This document shows, one piece after another, positions 20,570 through 32,500 of a DNA stretch of 64,000 bases. The position numbers were made by a program, and so were the translations under genes. Each line of letters starts with the position of its first letter. The first letter of the stretch is position 1. The notes under the pieces are model-generated. The model had not been told where the DNA came from. It ran no database searches and saw only the letters and a list, made by a program, of their open reading frames with translations. This stretch comes from Cervus elaphus (lineage: Eukaryota > Chordata > Mammalia > Artiodactyla > Cervidae): the NCBI RefSeq assembly GCF_910594005.1, contig NC_057826.1, positions 79,589,163 to 79,653,162 on the forward strand, read 5' to 3'.

Positions 20570-23500
20570 TCAGCCTAGGGTGGCTGAGGGAGGTCCAGTT
20601 CGTGTCAAATCTGTGTTCAAGAAGTAGGTGCAGAGCTGCCCTTTGCCTTTGACCTTGATGATGCCCCGGCTGTAGCAGGTGTAGCCTAAGGACTGCAGGG
20701 CCCAGGCTGTCTCTTCTGTTACCTGCGATTGGAAAGGGGTGAGGGAATGTGGGGCTGTCCTTAGCCCTACCCCCTGCCCCCGCGCCTGAGGGGCTCCCTC
20801 ACCTGAATCTTGCCCAGGACGCCTGTACTCTCCATGCGGCTGGCCACGTTCACCGTGTTGCCCCAGATGTCATACTGTGGTTTCTGGGCCCCAATCACTC
20901 CAGCCACTACAGGTCCGTGGTTTAACCCTGACAAGAGGTGTAAAGAGGGGGAGTTTTGAAGATGGAGAGGGGGGAAAGAAACCTCAGGGAACTAGACTGA
21001 AGGTGCTGGGGGCCTTGGAGGCAAGGAGGACAGGCTAGAGGAGTGCTGCTTAGGGAAGGAAGTGGATGAGCCTCCCAGCTTCATGCTCCGTCCCAAGGGG
21101 TGAGTCTGGAGGGGTTTCCCGGGATGAGCTGGGGAGCAGCTAACAAAGGACTTGGGGGAGGGAGAGCTTGGGAAGGTGAGAAGGAGGTCCCAAACTGCCC
21201 CAGGAAGGGAGGGTCCTCACCTACACGCAAGCGGAAGTTGTTGAATGAGTGCTTGTTGATGACATCCAGCTTAGACCCAAGGGCCACAGCAAACTCTACC
21301 ATGGTGCCAAGGTGGCCGCAGCTTTGCTCAGCATCCTGGCAAAGGGCCAGCCCACCAGGACGGGTCAATGAAGGCACAGGGATAAGGCCCACTTATGGGC
21401 CCACCAAGGAGAGCCCAAAAGAGGTTAGTAGGAAAGGAAGGGATGCGGTACCTGCTGTGCATCTTGTCCAGAGGTGGCGTTCAAGCCGGTAGCTGCCATG
21501 TAGGTGCTGCAGATGGTTTTGATCTTCTCCACCCCACTGAACTTGGGCTTGGAGAGCAGCTGTACAGAAAGGAGGCTGTGTCCCCGATCTCTCTGGTTCT
21601 CTCCCAGAAGCCCAGCCCCAGGCTTTTGGAAGCTAAAGGACCAGTTGTGGGGTTAGGGATGGTGGCAGGGTGAGAGTTGGCAGTGAGCAGAGTTGTTGGG
21701 GAGGGCAGAGCTGGGGGATCAGAGGAGGAGCAGGAGGGCTGGAGAGGGGAGGATGGTCCTCCTGGCCAGGAGAGTGAAGTGGGAGGAGGGTCTGGGGGGA
21801 AATTCTAGAATCCAGGACATAGGGTCTGGGGGGACCCTCGGAGCTGTCACCTCATCAAAATCAGCGATTATCTCATTGAGCAGCCGCAGACACTCTAGCC
21901 CCTCATGGTTGATGCTGGATTCAGAGTAGAACTCCTTAAAGTCTGGGACTGAGGCGAAGAGGACACACACACACTCGTAGGACTGGTGGTAGAGGTCCTG
22001 GGAGGGCAGGAGGCTGGGGTGAGGGGCTATGCCATGTTCTTCCCCCTTCTGGGTCTATATGGGCCCTCCTCCCTGTGTCCACACTCCTCCCCCTCGGCGT
22101 AAGAAGGATCAGGAAGGAAGGAGAAGGGAAGGGTCAGGTTACCCCAGGGATGTGACCCAGGAGTTAAAGATTGGGTCTCATTGGGATTCCAGGGAAGAGA
22201 GAGGTTCGGAGTCAAGATCACCTCACAGCAAGGTGAAGGGAGTCTCTTTTGGAACTGGGATCATACCCATGGGAATTATCTTTATATCTTATTGCTGAAA
22301 AGTGCTAAGTCAGCTTACAAAGATAGCTACACTTTGGAAGATAAAATGAAGCAGTAATAGCCTCCAGAACTCTGAGAAATAAATTTTGCTATTCAAACTA
22401 AAAAAAAAAAAAAAAGCAATAGTAGGGAAAAGAAGAGTCTAGAGCATCAGCATCCAGCAGAAGTTTCTGTGGTGATGGAAATGTTCTGTTGGCTGCGCTG
22501 TTCTATATGGTGGCCACTAGCCAAAGCAGCTGTGGAACACTTGAAACGGGGCCAGTGTGACCAAGGAACTGAATCTTCTATTTTAATGAATGGCCACATT
22601 GAGGCTAATGGCTACCAAACTGGACAGTGCAGGGCTAGAGAGATGGGAGGACTGTGTCCTTCACACGGTTCCTATTGACACTCATTGAGGCTTTTGAAGG
22701 GTAGGGAGCAGCAATCGGAGAGGACAGACCTTCCCAGTAAGACCTTGGGAGGCAGAGACTGTGCTCACCAAAGACAGAGCCTAAGAACTTGTAAAACTGG
22801 AGGCCCCTGACAGGCATGGGGGCTTGGGAGGTCGCCCAACCCATCAGGCAGGAGTCCAGACAAGATGAGCCAAGCCAAGACTTTCGTCCTGTGGGGCGCA
22901 GGAGTTGGGGGTGGGGAGTCACCTCATTGCGCCGATTCTGACCAATGAACTGGGGGGCCACGTGGGCAGGGAGCACGTTCTCCAAGAGCAGCCGAGTCAG
23001 GTTCTCCATCGTCTCTGTCTCTTCCTGCTCTTGCCTCAACTTCTTCTTCCACAGAAAGTCCAGGCGGCAGTAATATTCATTCTGTGGAGGGCCACAGGGG
23101 GCCAGGGGGAGACACAGTACAGGGGGGCCCAGCTTCTGAGCATTCACCCCCTCACCCCATGATGCTTAAAACCACACTCTACCCCCAGTTTAGAGAAAAA
23201 CTTAACATGCAACTCTGCCCAGGGAGACCACCTTGAATCGAGATTCAAATGATGGAGGGCAGCAGGGGCAGAGGATTTTTTCTTAAACATGATTTCCCTA
23301 GATTGGGGTGGAAGGGAGGGGAGGAGGGGAGGATTTAAGGGTGCTCCCGTTGGGGAGCAAAGAAGAAGAAAGGGAGCAGGAAATTTCACTTAGAGCTTCC
23401 AACAGACAGACCATTTGGGTTCGCCCCTGGAAATATGAGATTAAGGGAAAGGGTGAGAGAGACTAAGTCACATATATGGGGACCCAACCTCACCCTTTCT

Positions 23501-26500
23501 AGGGAGGCCCTGGAGGGCTGAGCTGGGAGACTTACCTGCCGAGCCAGAACTAGGAGGGTGAAGAAGAAGATGAAGAAGGAGACTGCTCCCATCAGTTTGG
23601 GCTCCTTCAGCACCCCTGGCCTGAGGAGGCCACAGATCAGGCTTGTCCCATGGCCTCCCCATCACCTCCCGCACCAGCACCCACGTGGCCCTTGGCCTTT
23701 GCCCTGTGGGTGGTTCAGGCAGAGAGGTGAAGACAATTCTGCTCTGTCCCATCCCAGCCTGGGCCCCTCTGTGCAGCGGCCGTGCGCACCTGGAGTCCAA
23801 GGTGCCCAGATAGAGGCGGGCGATGAGGCAGTCGGACAACCAGGCGTGGGAGTGCAGGAAGACGGAGCAGGCGGCCGCCAGCCACAGCAGCAGCAGCAGC
23901 AGCTTCAGCTCAAAGCTCATGTGCAGGAAGAGGGAGCAGGAGAGGAACCCCGACACGCAGCAGTGCATGGAGTACTGTGGGGCCAGGCAGCGTGGTCAGG
24001 AGGTGGGCCTGTCCCACGGGCAGGGGCGGGGGACACCCCAGGGCTCCTGTCCTATTGGGGGGGCAGAGGTGACAGTCACACGAACACACACCGAGTGGGA
24101 CTCGCGTCTGTCCCTGTCCACAGGATGGAGTGGGGGAAGGGGCCACGGAAGGCTCTGGGGAAGGACGTGCAGGGCCGTGAGGGACACTCACTGGGACGCT
24201 GATGAGAGGCAAGGACCCAGGGAGCTCCCAGGAGAGGTTGGAAGCCATGGAGGATACATTGGGAGCCTGGAAAGGGCAGGTTGATGCTGCTGGTAAGAAG
24301 ACCTGCAGAAGACAAGGAGCTGAGGCGGGCAGGCAGCTGCTTGGGCACGACCGTGACTTGAGCTGGGTTTCAGCTGACCCAGGGGTGAGTCGGGGCCAGA
24401 CTCTGCCACAGTGGCGGATCCTGCGAGCCTCCCGGGTTGGTGAGGGAGTCTCGGTGCTGAGGTCCTCGCTGGGAGTGAGCAGGGATTGGGGGAGTGGGTG
24501 TCATGAGCATCAGTCTGTCATGGATCCACTGTGTGATCTTTTGCCAACCACGTAATCTCTCTGGGCCTCAGCTTCTGCTTTTGTAACTTGGTTGGGGGAT
24601 GATTCCTAAGGTGTTTTTCAGGGCCAGAATTCTAGGAATGATTCGAAGTTCTAAAAAACCTGCCAAACTCAGCTTTCAAAATCATAATGTGTAAGGTAGG
24701 GCTTCCCTGGTGGCTCAGATGGTAAAGAAACTGCCTGCAATGTAGGAGACCCAGGTTCAATCCCTGGGTTGGGAAGATCCCCTAGAGAAGGGAATGGCAA
24801 CCCACTTCAGTATTCTTGCCTGGAGAATCCCATGGATAGAGGAGCCTAGCCTATCATAGAAAAAAGATAGGAGGGATGTCCACCAAAGTGTTATTAATGA
24901 TGATTATGCCCAGGTAGTAGGCTGTAAGGGAAAGGGAAGTCACTCAGTTGTGTCCGACTCTTAGTGACCCCATGGACGGCAGCCCACCAGGCTCCTCTGT
25001 CCATGGGATTTTCCAGGCAAGAGTACTGGAGTGGGGTGCCATTGCCTTCTCTGGTGGTAGGCTGTGCATGACTGTAATTTTCATCTATACTTGTCCAACA
25101 CTTCCAGTATCCCCTGGCCTTAGTCCAGCTGTTCTCCCAAATCCAAGGGTCCTCTTTCAGCCTCTGGAAGGTCCAGCATGCTTTGTTGGGGGTGCATAGA
25201 GCCCCTTCTCTCTCACCAGACTGGTAATGGCCATGGCGAAGACGAGTAGGATGGTAGCGGTGCCCAGAGCCACTCGCAGTCCTGGCCGTGTGGCCACTAG
25301 GACAGACAGGGTGGGTAGCCAGTGCAGCATCTTGGGGCCTTTCAAGACACACTTCTGTGGAAGAAGCATGGGAGTCTTAGCCATGCAGCTGGAGCAGCCA
25401 CTATGGGCCAGGTCGTGGTCAGGACCCCAGCTCACCACTCTGCCCCTAAGCCCACCTCACCGTCAGGTGCTCTGAGAAGCAGACGAAGAGGAGGAGGAAG
25501 AAGAGGAGGAAGGTGATGCTATAGGTGATGGTCAGAGCTGGAGGCCTAAAGAGAGACAGAATGAGGCCTTGAAGAGCCAGAATAGGCTTTCTGTGTGCAG
25601 GGAAGGCATCCTGAAGTCTGGGCAGGAGACACAGGAAAAAGGGGTCCTGGGGATCTGAACCGGCTGCTGCTGAAGCCTAGGCCGATGAAAGACATTACAT
25701 GCTGATGACCTGGGAAAGCTGCAGGGCTTCGGACAGTACTGGGATAACTCAGGGACAATTTTCGAAAGGATGGGGGCTCATGAGAGTGGCTGAGGCTGCA
25801 TCAGACTGGTCTCTGGGCTTTGGGGCCAAAGTTATTTCACCTGGCTGAGTTTTGAATGAGTCCTCACACTTCCTTGCAGTGAACCAGGAGTGAAGACCTA
25901 CTTCCTAAGCTCATTTGCTGTGAGATTTGGATTTCTTAATGGAAACAAAAGAAATCCAAATCTCATGGGACTGTTGTTAGAACTGAGAGATAGGCATGTG
26001 AAAATGCTCGGGGTATGCAGAAAGTGCACAGGACGGAAGACAGTGAGATGAGGGTTACGATTACTGGTTCCCCAGGACAAGTATTTTCATTTCCTCTGCG
26101 GTTCAGTGCCCTGAGCCGAGGGGAAGTAAGGGAAGAAAGTGTGGGTCAGGGGTTCTCTTCTGGAGAATCAGGGCTTCCCTTGTCTAGGGGTCTCTCACCT
26201 GTTTGTCACCAGCATCTGGATAATGAAGTTCGAGAGAAAAACCAGGAAGGTGCAGGCTGCATAGTATTTGAAGGCGGGGAGTGCAGAGAGCCGATACTGC
26301 AAGGGTTGGGGAGGGGTCGGCACCAGTTCTGCCCATTACCTTGAAGGTGTCAATCCCCAGCCAGCAAGGAGTGGGTCCCCAGCCTCACTGTCCCACCCTC
26401 CAGTTCTGACCCAGGAAGCCCCTACCGGTTCTCCAAGGAGCTGTCCTCCTTCCTTTCATCACCACCCAGTAATTCAAAGGACTAGTATGAGAGCCCTTCA

Positions 26501-29500
26501 CCCCTCCAAGGTCACAAACTGACCAGAACTGGGAAAGGGAGGTGGGACCCCAGGGCCTGCCCCTCCCCAAGGCAGAGAAACTGAGGTTGGGAAGTCCTCT
26601 GGTGCCATTTCCCCAGCCTACCTCTTTCTCCATCTCCTTCTCTCTGAAGTACAGTGTCAGTGGATTGAAGTCCTTTGACTGTTTCCACTGTCTGGTGGGA
26701 GATGGGGGGCAGGAAGCCCAGAAGAGGAAGGGGTGGGGGGGGGTGCGTGGTCAGGTGAGTGGAAAGGCTAGAGCTGGGAAGGTGTTCCCTTCCTTTCCGG
26801 GCAGAGGAAGCACTGTCCTTCCTCTCCCATCCGAGCCCTGGCCTCCAGCCCTCCCAGCCCTCTTCAGATCTCCATACTTCTGAGAATTGAGCTGTTCGAT
26901 GACCTGGAAGAACTTGGCATCCCCGGTGTCTAGTTCCTCATCAAGTCCCCGCGGGGTACGGCTCCTGCACAGTGAGAGCCCAGCTGTCACCAGGAAGACC
27001 CTCGAAAGCATCTGGGCAAAGCAGGAGCAGCCCCCCAGGGAGGATGGAGGTAGGTCATAGGGACAACCCCACTCAAATTTGCTCAGGCCACCTCACCGGT
27101 CCAGGCTCCACTGGGGGCTGAAGGAAGACAGGGCCTTCTCCTACAAGGAGAACACAGGGATGGAGGAAGATGAAAGATGGTGAGCATCCTCCACCATGGT
27201 GGAGCCTCTCTGCAGCGAGGCATTTCAAATTTGCACCGGCCTTGACTTGAGCATCTGACCCAACTCTCTCTCTCGCCCTTTCTCTCTTTATCTCTCTCTC
27301 TCTTTATACACATCACCATTTCTATCTCCATTTCCATCTCTACCAAATCCTACCTGCCCACAAACCACATTTATTTCTTCAAGCTTCTTTCTGACCTTTC
27401 AGACTCCAAGAGTCTCTATGCCCTCTGATTTCCTCGTAGTTTCTATCACTTAAGAGGCAACCCTGGACCTTCTGTAGGCTTGATGGCTGTGATTTCTTGT
27501 GTCTCATCTTCCCTAAGGAGTACAACCAATTCCAAAGGCAGTGACTTGCCCATCACCCCATGCAAAGAAAAAAATCCCTGTTGGTTGAAACTGGAATGGC
27601 AAAGCAGAACACTTTGAATCTCCTCTGCCCTTCCATGATGATCAGGCTGAGCTGGGAGGTGGTCGGGGAGAGAACCAAAAATGGAGAAGAAAGGGGAAGA
27701 GGAAGAGAAACCTGGTTAGAGTCATTTTCTTCTGAACCAAAAGGAATATGCAATGTGTGCAGAGACGTGAGAATGAGCATGAACTGAGGATGAACGCCAA
27801 GGAAGGAGGTGGAATGCCGCAGCCACTACCTAGGGCAAGATGTAGGGTGACCATCTTTCCCCACTCCCCTGGCTCACGGGAAGAAAACAGGTCACAGGGG
27901 GCCACCCTGTGGGTCTGGCCCACAAACCAAAACCCTGTGTACATGAGAGGAGCAGAGCGGGAGAGACAGAGTGATTGAGAGGTATGTTTTTGGCAGAACC
28001 ATCTATACATCTACACCTCAGTCTAACTTTTATCAAACTACCTCCTGTCCTCCCCTATGCCTATAAATTATTTAAAGGCAGCGAACTATCTCATTCATTT
28101 CTGTCTTTTCCAGAACTACCCTAGTGCAGGCCACATAGTAGGTACTGAAAGATTGTAGAAGGAATAAATACGGATGGATGGTAGCCACCACACAAACACT
28201 GCCCAGTCACCCCACAGTTCCACATTGTTTAATGGTAATCCAAGTGTGATTCTCAGGATCCTTAACATTTAAATGAGACCCTGGAATGTCAGGGACTGAG
28301 AAGGGAGTCTCTGGGCTGGCGTGGTCCCGCATGGAAAGATACCTTAGAACAAAGGGTTCCCACTCTGCCCTGACACTTATTAGCCTGCATGACAGTGAAG
28401 GATTTAGGGAGGCCTGGCAGGGTTCTGAGGAGGCATCCCCACCATGAGGGATGAGGATTGCACTCAACACTGTCTTACAGCCCCTGGGCAAGCCCCCTTC
28501 TCCCCTACTCGCACCGGGCGGCCTCATCCTGCAATAGTCACTGGGTCTTGGGTCCTTCCTTCCTCTCCATCCTGCCAGCAGAGCACTCTGACCTCTCCCC
28601 TTCCCCACGCTGAGGCACTCAGCCACTGAGCCACGGCTGCCAAGGCCCTCCACCCCTCCCTGCCCCCCACTGCTCGCTGGTCTCTGGCCTGCTTTCCTGC
28701 TGGATGGGAGGAGGGGACAATGACACAGAAAGGGTAGTCTGGAGTCGCCCCATAAATCCAAGCAGGTCTACCTGGCTGAGAAGATTCTGGGAAGATCTGT
28801 GGACAAGTGGCTAGGAATGCTGAACAGTTTTGGGGAAGATGGGGTACAATGGAGGAGAACAGGCTGAGAAATTGAATCCCAGGGCAAGCCTTTAGGGACA
28901 TGGCCTGGGTCCCTGCATGAGGGGGTTCAGGCCACTCGTCATCAAGTACCAAGAGCCTGTGGGGGAGATGCAGGTTCTCCCAGTAGGTGATGAATGACTC
29001 ATTACTTTGAAGTGCTTTGCATAGATCAGCCAGTAACGTCCTGCCCTAGCTTTCCCCAGATAAGGGGTGGGCCGGCCTTCCTGCCCTCTCCCCGACTCTG
29101 CCCACTCATGGTTACTTCCTTCTTTGAGGCCATGAGAGATTTTCACTTTCACCTCATCTTATCTGTGTGCAAGTGCTGGAGAGTGGGGGCAACGAGTGAC
29201 TGGCCTCCACTTCCTGGTCCCAGTAGGGACTGAAGATGAGAGCATGCAGTCTGAGCTAAACAGACCCATTTCCTGGTGAGAATGGGTGTGCAGCACTGGC
29301 CTCAGAGTTAGGAGGGAGTATGGTTCCAGGGGAAGGGGCTTCCTGAATGGAGGCTGGGGAGCAATGGACATGATGTCTATGGGGTCTTGAGTCTTCTCTG
29401 AACTGAGCTCAGAGGGAAGTCATCTTTGTCCTTTCTCTGGAAAGAAGGACAAGGAAGGTCCTGAACCAGTGACTGGGGTGACCAGACAGTTCAGGACCTT

Positions 29501-32500
29501 GGGATGTCATCAAAAACTCACTGGTGGAGGGGGCAGGAAGGGCTGGAAGTGGGCCACGGGGGTGGGTTGACGTTAAGTGCTGGGCTCATGAAGGAGGTGC
29601 ACATACCGGGAGAGGGGTCGAAGTGGACACAGGGCTCTCTACATGGCTCAGGTGGGCGAAAGGCTTGGCTGCACCCCAGGACTCCAGGTAGCGGGTCATC
29701 AGCAGTGACGGACGCATCTTGGGGCCCTCAAGAGAGGACAGCAACCCTCCTGCAGTGCCCTTCTCGTCTTCCTCTGCAGCCTGGGCCATATGAGGGCTGA
29801 GAGTCAAGATCACGTTGTCTTGACTTCCCCATTCTCCCCACACTCCTTTAAGGCTTGTGTCCCGTCCCTCGTGATACACACATCAGGACCCAGGAGCTCA
29901 ATCTCTGGCATGGACGAGATCAGGCTCATTGGCTGTGGATGTTGGGGTGGGCCAGGCCATGGGGTCCAGGCTGGGTTCTTACCCAGGGGTCGATGACCAG
30001 GTAGGTCGGCTCGCCTAGCTCCCGAAGGTATGGGTCCCGGTGTTCCATGGCTGCATCCTCCACAGCATAAGCCCCGGCCAGCAGGGCCAGCGTAGCCCCT
30101 GTGATGTGTACTCGTCTGGAAGAAGAGGCAGGGGGAGTCAGGAGGGAGGGCTTCCAAATCTCTCATTTCTTTCGAGGATCCTTCCTGGAGGTCTGACTTC
30201 CAGCAAGATCCTGTGCTACAGGAGGTATCTCCCAGCCCCCCTCACTGTCCCCAGGGTCTCCCTGAGCCCCACTTGGGAACACGCTCATTTTAAAGAACTG
30301 TGAAAACCAGGCATGTGGGAGGCCTGATGGGTCTTTTGCTATAGCCTCCTGGAGCCCCAGCTCTCACCCTGGCACTCCACTCGCCTCCATGTGGTTGGCC
30401 AGAGTGACGTCATGGGACCAGACATCATACTGCCATTTCTGTAGCCCGATGACCCCGCAGAGCACGCTGCCTGAGTGCACGCCCACACGCATGTTGATAT
30501 CCACGCCCGTGGCTGCCCGGAGTTTCCTGAGCGAGATGTGCAGAGAGCAGTCTGAGTGCTGACTTCAGCCCTACCCTTGCTGTACCCCTCCCGCTTTCCA
30601 GGGGGACTTCCGCCATCCTGTCTGCTCCTCCGCACATCCATCCTGCCCACCCCAGCTGACCTGATGGCCCGGCACATGTCCAGCCCCATGCGCACACAGT
30701 TGATGGCGTGGTCTGGCAGTGAGAGCGGCAGCCCGGAGACACAGTAGTAACAGTCTCCCAGGATCTTGATCCGCATGCATTCGTGCTCCTAGGGGAAGGG
30801 TGTGCGTGGGGTGGGGGCACCTGGTTAGCAGCCAGAGGAGGCAGGAAGGAGCTGGGACAAGTGGGCGCAAATGTGGTATCCCTGAAGAACTTCTGAGGTT
30901 GGGAGTGTCGAGATCAGATCTAGGGCCTCCCTCAACTTGATATGGGGTAGGCTGAGGTTTTCTATGTGGGTGTCTTTCTCAGAAGGGCATCTGAAGGGTT
31001 GGGATGTTTGTGAATCTCTCCAGCTTTGGCACATGTAGGGTGTATCCAGATTTGAGCATATGAAAGTCATCTCAGGATTGAGGGTTTTTTTGGGGGAGGA
31101 CACCCAAGATTAAATTCCTTGGGGGCATCCCTGGGGATGCTAAGCTGAGGATGCAGAGAGCAGAGATTTCCCTTGAAAGAGCCTCCTAACATTAGTGCAT
31201 CAGAAAAATCCATCTAGATCTGGTTGTGGTGTCCAGAGACACCTGTGCTGGGACTCAGAGGCTGTTCGGGGGTGTTGTGGTTGGGGCATCTGTGAGGATG
31301 TTGAAAGGTCCCTCCAAGTCTGAGGTGTGCAGTGAGCAGCTCCATACCTGGGGATGTCTGAGAGGGTTTCCTACCACAGTGGAGTATCTAGGAGCCGACA
31401 TGAGCTTGGAAGTGGGACTGGGATCTTATAAGGCAGGACTTTCCCTGGCAGGGTCTCTCCAGGGTGGGGAGTTTGAAGGTGGGGAAGGAAGCCCCCTCTG
31501 ACCTTGGCGATTTGGTCGAACTTGCCAAAAAGCTCGTTGAGCATAAGCACCAGTTCCTTGGGGGAGCACTCACTGGCCAGTCGCGTGAAGCCCACAATGT
31601 CAGCATACAGCACGCTGGGCAGGGCAGGGCAGGGCAGACAGCATCAGTGCGGCTGGGGTCTCAGCCCACGCCCCCCTCCCCTCTGCCCATCCTGCTTCAG
31701 ACCTGACTCCCTGGTGCCTCTTGACATAGAGGCTGTGGAAGTTGTTGGTGCTCTCTGGCCGTGACCCCTGTCCAGCTTGCAGTCGTGCCATGATCTCCTC
31801 CTTCATCTCTCGGGCCAGGTAGGCAGGAAGGATGGACAAGAGAAGGTGTTCCTGAGGGAGGCAACTATGAGCACCAACCCTCACCCCCACTCCCTAAAGC
31901 CGGGGGCCCCACCCGCCTCAAGCCCCTAGGAGCCCACAGACTCCCCCAGCCCCAGAGGTGTTCACCAGAGTGATGGCCCAGGTCCTTCCCACCCCCCAGA
32001 GCCCGGCTCCAGCTCTGCCCGGCACTGATCTACGTGGGGGATTAAACTTCCAGCACCAACACAGGAATTAGAGCCCATCGTTTAATATCATAAGGGCTCT
32101 AAAGGGCTTTCACAAGATTCAAGTTTTTTGAACCTCACAGCCGCCCTCCAAGGTGGGCGATAGCTATATTTTATAAAGGAGGAAAGAGCTCAAGTGACCC
32201 GCCTAAAGTCATTCAGTCTCCGGAGCCCGGTTGCGTGACCCAAACAACTCCTCTGTCCGAGCCCCAGCCCCACTCGGCCTCCTGGCCCGGAGGACCTGAT
32301 GCTTCTTCTCGGTGTCCAGTCTCCGCCGCGAGTGCAGGGAACTAAGCGCCTCCCGGAACGTGGCGCGCAGTGCGCGCTCCATCAGCGCCTTGTGATAGGC
32401 TCCGGCCACGTTCCCACACAGGAACAGCACCGCGTTTGCAGCCAGCTGCGGGGGAGGGTCAGTCTCAGAGGACGCCGCTCCCCGGGGCGGGGGCAGGAGG

